A stretch of 64,000 nucleotides of DNA from Thermoflavimicrobium dichotomicum (lineage in GTDB: Bacteria; Bacillota; Bacilli; Thermoactinomycetales; Thermoactinomycetaceae), in the NCBI RefSeq assembly GCF_900114055.1, contig NZ_FORR01000001.1, forward strand, positions 457,221 to 521,220, written 5' to 3'. The position numbers were made by a program, and so were the translations under genes. Of this stretch, positions 34,285 through 43,473 are shown piece by piece. Position 1 is the stretch's first letter; each line of letters opens with the position of its first letter. The notes under the pieces are model-generated. The model saw only the letters and a program-made list of their open reading frames with translations. It did no database searches and had not been told where the DNA came from.

Positions 34285-36129
34285 ATGTGCGGAATCACAG
34301 GTTGGGTGGATTATGAACTGGATCTTCGTTTGCAAAAAGAAACCGTAAATCAGATGAATCAGCGGCACGTCGTTAGAGGTCCTGATGCGGAAGGAGTTTG
34401 GTTGGATAAGCATGTTGCCATAGCTCATCGCCGGCTGATCGTCATTGATCCCGAAGGTGGACTGCAGCCAATGGCCAAACAGCTTGGAGAAAGAAGATAT
34501 GTGATTGCTTACAATGGAGAAATTTATAATATGCAGGAATTAAGGCTTAAACTTCTTTCACTGGGTTATCCGCTTCATACACGATCCGATACAGAACTGA
34601 TATTAACCGCTTATATGGAGTGGAGGGAACGCTGTCCAGAGTATTTAAATGGGATTTTTGCTTTTGCTATTTGGGACGAAGCAGAGGAAAAGCTGTTTTT
34701 GGCCAGAGACCGGATTGGAGTCAAGCCGCTTTTTTATTTTCAGAAAGGTAGTACATTTCTGTTTGGTTCTGAAATCAAATCTTTACTTGCGCATCCAATG
34801 GTATCCCCCATTTTGGATGAAGAAGGTTTGGCTGAGATTTTGGTGATGGGACCTGCCCGTACTCCTGGAACCGGAGTCTTTCGAGGAATCAAAGAATGTA
34901 AACCGGGCTGCTGGATTCAATTCGGTCGAGAAGGAATGATGACGAAGCCTTACTGGGAGTTAAGAAGCAAAGATCATACCGATGACTTTCAAACAACGGC
35001 TATTCATGTTAGGGAATTATTTCGAGATGCAGTGAAACGGCAGCTGGTCTCTGATGTACCGATTGGCACCATGTTATCTGGCGGATTGGATTCCAGTGCG
35101 ATCTCGGCTTGTGCTGCTGAGGTTTTTGCACAGGAAGGACGAGGCTTGCTCCCCACCTTTTCTGTTGATTATGTTGATAATGACAAGTATTTTGCCACCA
35201 ACGAGTTTCAGCCAAATTCCGATGCTCCTTGGGTGCAGTTGATGGCTAAGCATATCGGTTCCCGTCATCATACCATTTATTTAGATAACCAGGAACTCAT
35301 TGATACCATTATCCCGGCCATGCGCGTACGTGATTTGCCAGGAATGGCGGATATAGATGCTTCATTAATGCTGTTTTCCCGAGAGATTAAGAAAGAATGT
35401 ACGGTTGTGCTTTCTGGTGAATGTGCAGATGAAGTATTTGGCGGTTATCCCTGGTTTCACCGTGAAGAAATGGTGAATGCAGATACATTCCCCTGGGCCC
35501 GTCTGGTAAGCGAGCGGATTCCTTTTATTCATCCAGATCTGGTTCAAAGAATCAAACCGTTGGAATATGTAGAAGCCAGATACCAGGAAGCCTTGGCAGA
35601 GGTTCCACGACATTCCGATGATCATGCCAAAGAAGCACGGATGCGGGAGCTGTTTTATCTGAATTTGACCCGTTGGATGCCGACGCTTCTCGATCGGAAA
35701 GATCGGATGAGTATGGCTTATGGCCTGGAGGTTCGTGTTCCTTTCTGTGATCATCATTTGGTGGAGTATGTATGGAATATTCCATGGGCGATGAAAGCAT
35801 ATCAGGGACGGGAGAAGGGGCTTCTCCGTTATGCACTGAAAGGCATCCTGCCTGATCAGGTAATTGAGCGGAAAAAAAGTCCATATCCGAAAACACATCA
35901 TCCCGACTACTTGCAAACCATGCAAAGACATATGTTGGAGTTAACAGAGAATCGGCATGCTCCTTTGTTCCAGTTACTTGACCGGCAAGCGGTGAAGAAC
36001 TTTGTGGAGCAAGATCTTTCGCAAAAACATCTTCCCTGGTTCGGACAGTTGATGAATGTACCGGCATTACTTGCCTTTTGGCTGCAGACCAATCGTTGGC
36101 TGGAGGAATACCAGGTTGTGGTCAACTGA
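34285..36129 (+). CDS. asnB: Asparagine synthase (glutamine-hydrolysing)
   Basis: A 614-residue asparagine synthase that amidates aspartate with glutamine nitrogen and ATP. After the initiator Met comes the nucleophile Cys (MCGITGW) of the class II glutaminase domain, with RGPDAEG, AHRRL and YNGEIYN. The synthetase domain has the PPi loop LSGGLDSS near residue 260 and VLSGECADEVFGGYPW. Bacilli often have several paralogues (asnB, asnH, asnO); which one this is cannot be decided. ATG at 34285 is fixed by Cys2; AGGTGG lies upstream. Monocistronic between two terminators. Confidence 0.9.
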   Translation: MCGITGWVDYELDLRLQKETVNQMNQRHVVRGPDAEGVWLDKHVAIAHRRLIVIDPEGGLQPMAKQLGERRYVIAYNGEIYNMQELRLKLLSLGYPLHTRSDTELILTAYMEWRERCPEYLNGIFAFAIWDEAEEKLFLARDRIGVKPLFYFQKGSTFLFGSEIKSLLAHPMVSPILDEEGLAEILVMGPARTPGTGVFRGIKECKPGCWIQFGREGMMTKPYWELRSKDHTDDFQTTAIHVRELFRDAVKRQLVSDVPIGTMLSGGLDSSAISACAAEVFAQEGRGLLPTFSVDYVDNDKYFATNEFQPNSDAPWVQLMAKHIGSRHHTIYLDNQELIDTIIPAMRVRDLPGMADIDASLMLFSREIKKECTVVLSGECADEVFGGYPWFHREEMVNADTFPWARLVSERIPFIHPDLVQRIKPLEYVEARYQEALAEVPRHSDDHAKEARMRELFYLNLTRWMPTLLDRKDRMSMAYGLEVRVPFCDHHLVEYVWNIPWAMKAYQGREKGLLRYALKGILPDQVIERKKSPYPKTHHPDYLQTMQRHMLELTENRHAPLFQLLDRQAVKNFVEQDLSQKHLPWFGQLMNVPALLAFWLQTNRWLEEYQVVVN

Positions 36130-36205
36130 CCTTTTTGTGGCAAACAGAACGCTCCGCTAATGATCCAAGAATACCACAGATTCAGCCACCTTAAGCTTCA
36201 ATTGG

Positions 36206-36232
36206 TCTCCCTTTGTGAGGGAGATTTTTTTT
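36206..36232 (+). terminator. Terminator of asnB
   Basis: TCTCCCT (36206-36212), AGGGAGA (36218-36224) and eight T's. Confidence 0.85.
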
Positions 36233-36351
36233 GAAAGTAACTGAACGAATCCAGAATTACCCAGTTTCTATAAGCGGTGAGATTTATTTTTGTTTTCCAG
36301 TATCTTGACTGTTTTACAGACCAAAACGGATTAAAAAAAAGATAGATTCAG

Positions 36352-36376
36352 CTGGTGATTATAAACCAGTTTTTTC
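36352..36376 (+). terminator. Second hairpin with T-run after asnB
   Basis: CTGGT (36352-36356) and ACCAG (36365-36369) followed by TTTTTT. It shields the tRNA promoter that follows. The rest of 36130-36415 shows no gene. Confidence 0.5.
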
Positions 36377-36415
36377 ACATTTCCTCTCTGTATCCGTGAA
36401 GATCATTTAAAAGTG

Positions 36416-36445
36416 TTGCAAGAATATGCATCCAATAGGTATAAT
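36416..36445 (+). promoter_or_regulatory. Promoter of tRNA-Arg
   Basis: TTGCAA (36416-36421), 18-base spacer, TATAAT (36440-36445), about 45 bases before the tRNA. Confidence 0.6.
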
Positions 36446-36497
36446 TGATAATGATTTCATTATGGATCGTGAATGGATACAACTGTGTATCGATTAT

Positions 36498-36574
36498 GCG
36501 CCCGTAGCTCAGCAGGATAGAGCAGCGGTTTCCTAAACCGCGTGTCGGAGGTTCGAATCCTCTCGGGCGCACCA
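36498..36574 (+). tRNA. tRNA-Arg (CCT anticodon)
   Basis: Full cloverleaf: acceptor GCGCCCG with CGGGCGC, D-arm AGCTCAGC-AGGATAGAGC, anticodon stem GCGGT/ACCGC with loop TTCCTAA (anticodon CCT, codon AGG), T-arm GGAGG-TTCGAAT-CCTCT, and an encoded CCA end. Confidence 0.95.
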
Positions 36575-36895
36575 ATCCGTTAAAAGCCGTGGCAATACGT
36601 TGTGGTTTCGAAAGGCTAATTTCGACAGCAAAAGATTATGTTACGTGACTGAAAGACGTCTCTTTGTGTGTTTTTGTGTTTTTGTGTCTTAGTGATACAG
36701 GTACACGAAAGGAGGCGTCTTTTGTTTTGGCTAAAAAACTGGTTCTGTTCGAAGAGAACGGAAGATTTAACACCAGCCCTGCTTTTTTGTGCTTGTTTAA
36801 GACAGTATTTACGAAATTTGTTGCTGTTTTGCGTGATGGTATGAATAATAATAAAATAAAAATGAAAATATTCAACCAAATATAGGGGGTTTTCT
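36575..36895. other. Gap after tRNA-Arg with a long imperfect hairpin
   Basis: About 320 bases. A G/T-rich low-complexity stretch (TGTGTTTTTG repeated, near 36665-36690) sits in the loop of an imperfect stem formed by AAGACGTCTCTTT near 36653 and AAAGGAGGCGTCTT near 36708, followed by TTTG. It may act as a tRNA terminator. No convincing gene. Confidence 0.4.
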
Positions 36896-37459
36896 ATGCC
36901 GAATGGCAAAGAGATCCGCGTCGTGGTGGGAGCAGGCAGTTTCATCCACAATCCCGGGTGGATCCACACCCAGGAAGAGGATCTCAATCTCCTGAAGCGG
37001 GAAGACTGGATCCGGCGCTTTCAGCCAGGAAGCCTCACTGCCATCCTGGCCGAGCATGTGTGGGAGCATCTCACGTATGAAGAGGGAGTGCGGGCGGCAC
37101 GCATTTGCTTCGAGTTTTTGAAGCCGGGAGGTTATATCCGCTGTGCCGTGCCGGACGTTTTTTTTCCTGATCCCGAATATCAGCGAATCGTGCAGGTGGG
37201 GGGACCGGGGCCGAAAGATCACCCTGCTGCCAGCCACAAGATTGTGTACAATTACCGCATACTGACGCAGATGTTTGAAGAGGCTGGTTTTAAGACGAAG
37301 CTGCTGGAATACTGCGACGAAAACGGACGGTTTCATTATCGCCGCTGGGATCCAGGGGATGGAAAGATCTACCGTTCGCTGCGCTTTGACCACCGCAACC
37401 GGGATGGCAAGTTAAGATCAGTGTCGATCATTGTGGATGCGATGAAGCCGCAGGAATGA
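36896..37459 (+). CDS. Class I SAM-dependent methyltransferase-like protein
   Basis: A 187-residue protein resembling small SAM-dependent methyltransferases of the Methyltransf_11/23 type. ILAEHVWEHLTYEEGVRAA, then CFEFLKPGGYIRCAVPD, are the usual post-motif II and III blocks. The N-terminal glycine motif is short (VVVGAGSF), so the SAM pocket is minimal. The substrate is unknown. Start ATG follows AGGGGG. It is more G+C-rich than its surroundings, with a clear terminator just after it, hinting at separate acquisition. Confidence 0.7.
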   Translation: MPNGKEIRVVVGAGSFIHNPGWIHTQEEDLNLLKREDWIRRFQPGSLTAILAEHVWEHLTYEEGVRAARICFEFLKPGGYIRCAVPDVFFPDPEYQRIVQVGGPGPKDHPAASHKIVYNYRILTQMFEEAGFKTKLLEYCDENGRFHYRRWDPGDGKIYRSLRFDHRNRDGKLRSVSIIVDAMKPQE

Positions 37460-37489
37460 AAAAAGCCGCTATGGATCTAGCGGCTTTTT
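37458..37489 (+). terminator. Terminator of the methyltransferase gene
   Basis: AAAAAGCCGCTA and TAGCGGCTTTTT around a 6-base loop. Symmetric, so it can also end the convergent P450 gene. Confidence 0.85.
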
Positions 37490-37519
37490 GCGTGATATGG
37501 TTTTCAGATGAAAAGAAGT

Positions 37520-38716
37520 CTAGACCGTTTGGAATGTAACGGGATATTCTTTTAATCCATAAAGCAGAGGGGACGGATTGATCTCGACCTTGGTTCCTTT
37601 TTGCAACCGGATCTCGGTTAAACGTTTGAATATCTCTTCAAATGCGATTTTTGCTTCCAGGCGGGCGAGTGGTGCTCCCAGGCAGAAATGGATTCCCTTT
37701 CCAAAAGTGAGATGGTGGTTTGGTGTGCGATTGACTACAAACGTATCAGGATCAGAGAATACCCTTGGATCGCGATTGGCAGCAGCAACCCAAGCCATGA
37801 CCACCTCGCCTTGATGGATCTTTTGCCCGTATATTTCAATCTCTTGCTTGGCGACTCGCGAGACACCCAATACGGGTGGATAATATCGAAGTGTTTCTTC
37901 AATAAATGAAGGGATCAGGGCAGAATCTTGTGCCACTTGTTCCTGGATATCGGGCTGTTCCGTTAAAAGTCGGATACCATGGGTAATCAGGTTGGTTGTC
38001 GTTTCATTTCCAGCGATCAGCAGTAAAATGCAAAAATCGATGATTTCTTTGTCTGTCAGCTTTTCTCCATCCACTTCTGCTCGCAATAAAGCGGTTATTA
38101 AATCGTCTTTCGGCTCTGTTCTCCGTTGATTCATCATATCCGTAAAATACTGGCTCAGCTCGATCTGAGCTTTTTTATGTTCCGCCGCAACAGCAGCAAG
38201 ATGTTCCTCGGTATATTGATCCACCCCTTTGATTGCCACATCAGACCATTCTTTAAACAGTAAACGATCTTCTTTTGGTACTCCCAGTAGCTCCGCAATC
38301 ATGATGACAGGTAAGGGAGCTGACAAATCCCGGACTACTTCCATCTGACCTTGCTGGATGATGAGATCAATTAATTGGTGAACGATTTCTTGAATACGGG
38401 GTGCAAGGTTTTGAACCGATTTGACGGTAAATGCTTTATTGACTATATTTCGCATTTTTGTATGGCGAGGGGGGTCCATGGTCAGAATAGTATTGGCTTC
38501 CAGTGTTCTTTTGCGTTCAGAAGAAAAGACAGCATGTGTTTTCAATATTTCATGAACATCTTCATATAAAAATAGATCCCAACATTGGCGTTCGTGGTCA
38601 TAGCGTATCGGTGTGGTTTCACGTAGCTGATTGAATACAGAAAAAGGTTGAAGACGTTTTTCGGCTGTGTCCAGTTCTTTCATGAAAAATAAGGCAGAGC
38701 GATTCAGTACTTTCAT
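37520..38716 (-). CDS. Cytochrome P450
   Basis: A 398-residue soluble bacterial P450. Heme-binding motif FGKGIHFCLGAPLARLE near residue 340, ExxR as EETLR, and oxygen-activating I-helix AGNETTTN. The layout resembles CYP109-type enzymes of Bacillus, which hydroxylate fatty acids or steroids; the substrate here is unknown. No redox partner gene is adjacent. Purine-rich AGAGAAAGGTGATTGG precedes the ATG on the - strand. Confidence 0.9.
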   Translation of the reverse strand: MKVLNRSALFFMKELDTAEKRLQPFSVFNQLRETTPIRYDHERQCWDLFLYEDVHEILKTHAVFSSERKRTLEANTILTMDPPRHTKMRNIVNKAFTVKSVQNLAPRIQEIVHQLIDLIIQQGQMEVVRDLSAPLPVIMIAELLGVPKEDRLLFKEWSDVAIKGVDQYTEEHLAAVAAEHKKAQIELSQYFTDMMNQRRTEPKDDLITALLRAEVDGEKLTDKEIIDFCILLLIAGNETTTNLITHGIRLLTEQPDIQEQVAQDSALIPSFIEETLRYYPPVLGVSRVAKQEIEIYGQKIHQGEVVMAWVAAANRDPRVFSDPDTFVVNRTPNHHLTFGKGIHFCLGAPLARLEAKIAFEEIFKRLTEIRLQKGTKVEINPSPLLYGLKEYPVTFQTV

Positions 38717-39116
38717 GATCCAATCACCTTTCTCTTCGTAGAGGTAATACGAATATTTAGTGCTGCTAATTATTTATTATAATAAAATATTAGGGATACG
38801 AAATAACGGATTAAAAAGTAATATTTTGTTAAAAAAACACGGGATTAATTCCTATTTTTACCAAGGATGATCCCGGTATACAGAAACAATAAGGATGATG
38901 ACAAACAAAGGAGCCCTCATTAAAAAGAAGACTTTGTCAACAAGCTTGCATGTTTTTGCTTTTTTAGAGAGGCGGTCTATTGACTCTAACGTTACGTGAT
39001 CCATAACATCAAAATGATAAGCCCGTACCACTTTGATGGTGTTACGGGCTTTTTTTTGGATTTGATGGTGAATCGATCCTCTTTTGGACCGCCGCTATGT
39101 TTCATGGATTCATTTT
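38717..39116. other. Gap with a repeat-element end and a terminator
   Basis: Holds the P450 promoter, a solo end of the palindromic element (ACTTTGTCAACAAGCTTGC near 38931-38949) and, at 39019-39057, a hairpin AAGCCCGTA/TACGGGCTT followed by eight T's on +. No upstream + gene uses that terminator. Confidence 0.6.
39019..39057 (+). terminator. Orphan intrinsic terminator
   Basis: AAGCCCGTA (39019-39027), TACGGGCTT (39043-39051), T8. It may reflect a lost + strand gene or end the lipoprotein gene on the - strand less efficiently. Confidence 0.65.
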
Positions 39117-39506
39117 TCAGGGAAGAAATGGTTCTTTCATTTTGTATAGTGCAAAATAGTCTTCATGGATCACCAGGGATATGATGGTTTTGCCTTTGCG
39201 AAAGAAATGAACATGTCCCATTTGTTTATCTTTTAGCTCTTCCCAACCCCATTTTCCAATTTCCTCAAAGTAGTTCTTTGGCGGATAAAGCCCTTGTTTT
39301 CCTCCAATCCCCTGCAATATGTATTTCACGCCTTTTTCGATTTTGGGGTTATCAAACTGGATAGTGGTTGGCTTGGCATTTTTGGGAACAGGAAAATCTT
39401 CATGAATGCTTGATTTTTGATAGCCAGTATCTGCACTGCCTGATGGATTACACGCACTGACGGCCATGAGTGAAAGGATGGCCAAAAGGCATAAGAATTT
39501 CTTCAA
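39117..39506 (-). CDS. Small lipoprotein of unknown function
   Basis: A 129-residue protein with a lipoprotein signal peptide (MKKFLCLLAILSLMAVSAC; lipobox ending at Cys19). The mature part is basic and has no family motif I recognise (NYFEEIGKWGWEELKD, GHVHFFRKGKTIISLVIHED). It should be anchored outside the cytoplasmic membrane. It is divergent from the marR operon, with about 250 bases between them. Confidence 0.7.
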   Translation of the reverse strand: MKKFLCLLAILSLMAVSACNPSGSADTGYQKSSIHEDFPVPKNAKPTTIQFDNPKIEKGVKYILQGIGGKQGLYPPKNYFEEIGKWGWEELKDKQMGHVHFFRKGKTIISLVIHEDYFALYKMKEPFLP

Positions 39507-39670
39507 AGAATCACCTCAGTGTGATGGAGTTACTTTCGATTTAAACCATCTTTTGACATTTATTTTATCATCAACGAAGTAAGAAATCATCGACAATTGT
39601 TATTTTTGACCAAGGGGAAAGAAATGGTTCATTTATATTCTAATATTTCGTGTCGAGTAATATTTATATA

Positions 39671-39708
39671 TTGACATTATCCTTGACAATATTTACAATC
39701 TAAATTGT
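39671..39708 (+). promoter_or_regulatory. marR operon promoter with overlapping operator
   Basis: TTGACA (39671-39676), 17-base spacer, TACAAT (39694-39699). The palindrome ACAATCTAAATTGT (39695-39708) overlaps the -10, as expected for an autorepressing MarR protein. Confidence 0.7.
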
Positions 39709-39755
39709 TAGCATGCGAAATATTTATGATTGAATAATTCGGATGGTGAAAGAAA

Positions 39756-40211
39756 TTGATTGAAGATCGTCAAATTAATCATTTGTTAACTTTGTTCAAG
39801 CAAATGATCAGACAATTACATCATATTGCCCGAGAGGAGTTAAAAGAACTTAATATAACGATGCCCCAGGCACAAGTAATCCGTGTACTTCGTGAAGAAG
39901 GGCCTCAGTCGTTGGTGGAACTGAGTAAAAAACTGGAATCCTCCACAAGTTCGTTGAGTGGAATTGTGGATCGGTTAGAGAAAGAAGGACTCGTTTCCAG
40001 AGAGAGAGATCAAAAAGACAGACGGGTGGTTTGGATTAGCTTGACACCCAAATGTAAGGAATTGATCAAAAAAATTCCGGATACACAAGCACAATACATT
40101 CGTAAGTATGTAGAGAAAATGAGTGAAGAAGATGTAATCCTCTTGATTGAGAAAATGGAAATATTTGTGAAAGTCCTCAAAGAAGAGACAGAAAGTAAGG
40201 AGAAGAAGTAG
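39756..40211 (+). CDS. MarR-family transcriptional regulator
   Basis: A 151-residue winged-helix repressor. The HTH reads SLVELSKKLESSTSSLSGIVDRLEKEGLV and the wing has RDQKDRRVVWISLT, the typical D-x-R-D/R wing. TTG start with GGTGA upstream. First gene of a four-gene operon with two membrane fusion proteins and an MFS pump; it probably represses the whole operon through the palindrome at 39695-39708 and is released by a drug-like ligand. Confidence 0.88.
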   Translation: MIEDRQINHLLTLFKQMIRQLHHIAREELKELNITMPQAQVIRVLREEGPQSLVELSKKLESSTSSLSGIVDRLEKEGLVSRERDQKDRRVVWISLTPKCKELIKKIPDTQAQYIRKYVEKMSEEDVILLIEKMEIFVKVLKEETESKEKK

Positions 40212-40889
40212 ATGAAGCGTTTGATCCTATCTTTGATTGTCGGAATCTTTGCATTGGCCGTGGCTGGCGGTGGGGCCTATTATTGGAACCAGCAGTCCCT
40301 TTATGTTCAGACAGATAATGCCCAAGTCAAAGCGGACTTGGTTCCGATCACCGCAATGGCTGTTGGAAAGCTGAAGGAATGGTCTGTGAATACAGGGGAT
40401 TCGATTCAGCAAAATGGCCTGCTTGGAAAAGAAGAAGTCCATACACCCGTGACCGTTCCAACACCGGATGAAAAAGCGACTCTTTCCTCATCCATTGTGG
40501 ATATTACCTCCCCTATTTCAGGGGTTGTCCTAAAGAGCAATGTGGTTCCTGGGCAAGTTGTTACACCTGGTCAGCCGATTGCGATGATCGCTGATTTGTC
40601 TAAAGCATATGTATTGGCTTATATCGATGAATCCGATATTCACGATGTAGAGATTGGAAAAGAAGTGGATATTTATTTGGACGCAGACCCGAATAAAGTG
40701 TGGAAAGGGACGGTTTCTGAAATTGGAAAGTCTGCTGGGAACACTTTATCTTCGGGGGCTTCATCCACTTTAACAAAGAAAAAGGATAATAAAGAAGTTC
40801 AGCGTGTTCCTGTAAAGATTACATTTAATGATCTGTCTGGCACACAAATGAAACTCGGTTTGAATGCAACCGTGAAGATTCATAAATAG
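40212..40889 (+). CDS. Efflux membrane fusion protein 1 (HlyD/EmrA type)
   Basis: A 225-residue protein with an N-terminal membrane anchor (about 5-25). Two lipoyl/barrel-sandwich halves follow (YVQTDNAQVKADLVPI and IVDITSPISGVVLKSNVVPGQVV), then a beta-barrel domain (YVLAYIDESDIHDVEIGKEVDIYLDA). It lacks the long coiled-coil hairpin of Gram-negative EmrA, so it is the short Gram-positive form. It starts 1 base after the marR stop. Confidence 0.82.
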   Translation: MKRLILSLIVGIFALAVAGGGAYYWNQQSLYVQTDNAQVKADLVPITAMAVGKLKEWSVNTGDSIQQNGLLGKEEVHTPVTVPTPDEKATLSSSIVDITSPISGVVLKSNVVPGQVVTPGQPIAMIADLSKAYVLAYIDESDIHDVEIGKEVDIYLDADPNKVWKGTVSEIGKSAGNTLSSGASSTLTKKKDNKEVQRVPVKITFNDLSGTQMKLGLNATVKIHK

Positions 40890-40913
40890 AGAATGGCAAG
40901 AGGGGAGATTCTC

Positions 40914-41549
40914 ATGAAGACAGGGCGTTTGATTTTAATCAATGCAGTGGTTTTTCTTGTGATTGTGGCACTGGGGCTTGGTGGATACTACTACTATTTT
41001 GACCAAGCGAATTACATTACCACAGAAGATGCCAAAGTGGCAGGGGATATAGTGCCGATCGCCAGTGAAGGAGCTGGCAAGTTGGCCAATTGGAAAGGAC
41101 AAAACGGTGCCACTTTCAAACAAGGTGAAGAAGTTGGTCAGGTAGCAGCCGGTAATCAAACCATCCATATTACATCACCAATCGAGGGAACCATTGTACA
41201 AAATAAGGCGTTAGACGGACAGCTGGTTGCAGCAGGTCAACCACTGGCACAAGTGGTTAATATGAAGAAACTGTACATTATGGCGAATATTGAGGAAACA
41301 GCGATTAAAGATGTAAGTGTTGGCCAAGAGGTAGATATTGTGATTGATGCTTTTTCTGATACAAAGATCAAGGGCAAGGTGGCACAGATCGGTTTGACAA
41401 CAAACTCAACCTTCTCGTTGTTGCCCGCTCAAAATGCAAGTGGCGATTATACCAAAGAAGTACAACGGATTCCTGTGAAAATTGAAATGGAACGTTACCC
41501 GGAAGGGATCGTACCAGGAATGAATGCAACGATCAAAATCCATAAATAA
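40914..41549 (+). CDS. Efflux membrane fusion protein 2 (HlyD/EmrA type)
   Basis: A 211-residue paralogue of the previous gene with the same anchor (ILINAVVFLVIVALGLGGYYYY), lipoyl halves (YITTEDAKVAGDIVPI; IHITSPIEGTIVQNKALDG) and barrel (IEETAIKDVSVGQEVDIVIDA). Both end in NATxKIHK. The pair probably arose by tandem duplication and may form a hetero-oligomeric collar on the MFS pump. ATG at 40914 has AGGGGAG 7 bases upstream. Confidence 0.8.
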   Translation: MKTGRLILINAVVFLVIVALGLGGYYYYFDQANYITTEDAKVAGDIVPIASEGAGKLANWKGQNGATFKQGEEVGQVAAGNQTIHITSPIEGTIVQNKALDGQLVAAGQPLAQVVNMKKLYIMANIEETAIKDVSVGQEVDIVIDAFSDTKIKGKVAQIGLTTNSTFSLLPAQNASGDYTKEVQRIPVKIEMERYPEGIVPGMNATIKIHK

Positions 41550-41581
41550 TGGGCCTTTGTGTGAGGAAAGGAGGGAAGAAT

Positions 41582-43222
41582 ATGGTGGAAACGGCAAAGG
41601 AAACGACCCGTTCAGAAATAAGAAAACATATTCCCTTGCTTGCCATCTTAATGTGTGGCGTGTTTTTGGCCGTGCTTAACCAAACATTGCTCAATGTGGC
41701 GATTCCTCATTTAATTACCGAATTTAATGTAACTCCAACAACTGCACAATGGCTGCTAACGGGGTATATGCTAACGAATGGCATTCTTATTCCGATGTCT
41801 GCTTTTTTCATTGAGCGGATGGGTGCACGGATTCTATTTATTGCTGCGATGGTGTTTTTTACGGGTGGATCGTTGATTTGTGGCATTGCACCCACTTTTT
41901 CTGTGATGTTAATTGGACGTTTGGTTCAGGCAGTGGGTGGCGGTATTTTGATGCCGCTTGTCATGAGTATCATTTTGGCGGTTTTTCCGCCGGAGATTCG
42001 TGGGAAAGGAATGGGGATCTTTGGCTTGGGGATCATGTTTGCCCCTGCGATTGGTCCGACTTTATCCGGTTGGGTGATTGAGCATTACGACTGGCGTTTG
42101 TTGTTCAATGGGATGGTACCGCTTGGGATCATCATTTTAGTGTTGGCTTTGTTTTGGCTACGTGATATCAAGGAAAAAAGAAAAATTCCTTTTGACTTTT
42201 TTGATGCGGTCATTTCCACATTAGGATTTGGATTGGTATTGTATGGGTTTAGTCGAGCAGGGACATATGGTTGGAGCGATCAGATTGTTCTCCTGTCTCT
42301 CATTGTAGGCACCCTTTTTATTATCTTGTTTGTGACCAAACAGCTGCGTTCATCACATCCGATGCTGAACTTTTATGTATTCAGATACAGCATGTTTTCG
42401 TTATCCAGCCTGATCAATGTGATTATTACCATTGCCATGTTTTCCGGAATGTTTTTGATCCCGATTTATTTACAGAATTTGCGCGGTTTTACTCCTTTGG
42501 AGTCCGGTTTGCTTATATTGCCAGGGGCTGTCATTATGGGGATCATGTCGCCCATTTCCGGTTCTTTATTTGATAAAATCGGTCCACGTCCATTATGTGT
42601 GATCGGAATGCTGATTACGACTGTAACGACCTATGAATTTACGCATCTCACTTTGCAAACAAGTTATACCTATATTTTAGTGTTAAACATGATTCGCTCA
42701 TTTGGAATGTCCTTGTTGATGATGAGTGTGATGACAGCAGGGCTCAACCAGTTACCAGGAAACATGAACAGTCATGGAACAGCCATGTCCAATACGGTTC
42801 GCCAAATTGCCGGCTCGATCGGAATCAGTGTATTTACAACCATCTTCAGTATTCGTACCAACTTTCATATGAGTAAACTGAGTGAGGGTATGAATATCAT
42901 GGATCCGGCATTCAGTCAAACATTCCATTCCACAGCGAATCAATTGGCAAATACGTCGGGAATGCCATTCGAGCAAGCGAAAGAGACATTATCTGGCCTG
43001 TTATACGGTCAAGCCTATCAACAAGCAGCTGTCATGGGAATTGATGATGCCTTTCTGTGGGCGACAATTTTTGCCTTTGTCGGCTTTGTGTTAAGTTTCT
43101 TTATTCGGGATGTTCGTAAAAAGAAAACAGATCTGCAAGCCTCAGGGAACAGCGAAGAAGAAAACACATCATCCTCTACAACCGTTACAAAGGATGGAAA
43201 AGAAGCGGCTGTTTCTGTATAA
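41582..43222 (+). CDS. DHA2-family MFS multidrug efflux transporter (EmrB/QacA)
   Basis: A 546-residue, 14-helix drug:proton antiporter. Motif C-like ALGPTLSGW is here APAIGPTLSGW, and the N-terminal LNQTLLNVAIPHL and GRLVQAVGGGILMPL blocks mark the DHA2 family. The C-terminal tail is polar. A strong AAAGGAGGG precedes ATG 41582. It forms an export system with the two upstream fusion proteins, controlled by the MarR protein. Followed by a terminator. Confidence 0.9.
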   Translation: MVETAKETTRSEIRKHIPLLAILMCGVFLAVLNQTLLNVAIPHLITEFNVTPTTAQWLLTGYMLTNGILIPMSAFFIERMGARILFIAAMVFFTGGSLICGIAPTFSVMLIGRLVQAVGGGILMPLVMSIILAVFPPEIRGKGMGIFGLGIMFAPAIGPTLSGWVIEHYDWRLLFNGMVPLGIIILVLALFWLRDIKEKRKIPFDFFDAVISTLGFGLVLYGFSRAGTYGWSDQIVLLSLIVGTLFIILFVTKQLRSSHPMLNFYVFRYSMFSLSSLINVIITIAMFSGMFLIPIYLQNLRGFTPLESGLLILPGAVIMGIMSPISGSLFDKIGPRPLCVIGMLITTVTTYEFTHLTLQTSYTYILVLNMIRSFGMSLLMMSVMTAGLNQLPGNMNSHGTAMSNTVRQIAGSIGISVFTTIFSIRTNFHMSKLSEGMNIMDPAFSQTFHSTANQLANTSGMPFEQAKETLSGLLYGQAYQQAAVMGIDDAFLWATIFAFVGFVLSFFIRDVRKKKTDLQASGNSEEENTSSSTTVTKDGKEAAVSV

Positions 43223-43287
43223 CCATTGTTTATGGATCTAAGCAGCAGGAATCATGGTAAACCAAAAAGAGACTTTGCCACAAACTT

Positions 43288-43321
43288 GCAGTAGTCTTTA
43301 AAAAAGCTACTGCTTTTTTTA
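43288..43321 (+). terminator. Terminator of the MarR efflux operon
   Basis: GCAGTAG (43288-43294) and CTACTGC (43307-43313) with a T-run. A degenerate end of the palindromic element (GACTTTGCCACAAACTTGC, 43271-43289) abuts its left arm. Confidence 0.75.
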
Positions 43322-43473
43322 TGTTTGGGGAAACGTTTTCTGGATAAGCCATTGATTCGAGGTAGGTATCTATTGGGGGATTTATAATATATATTTATTT
43401 TAAATTAAAAGGATCTAACCAATAAGATGGTATGATTTTGAATAGAGAGAGATTGGGATGGGAGGTTTGATTT

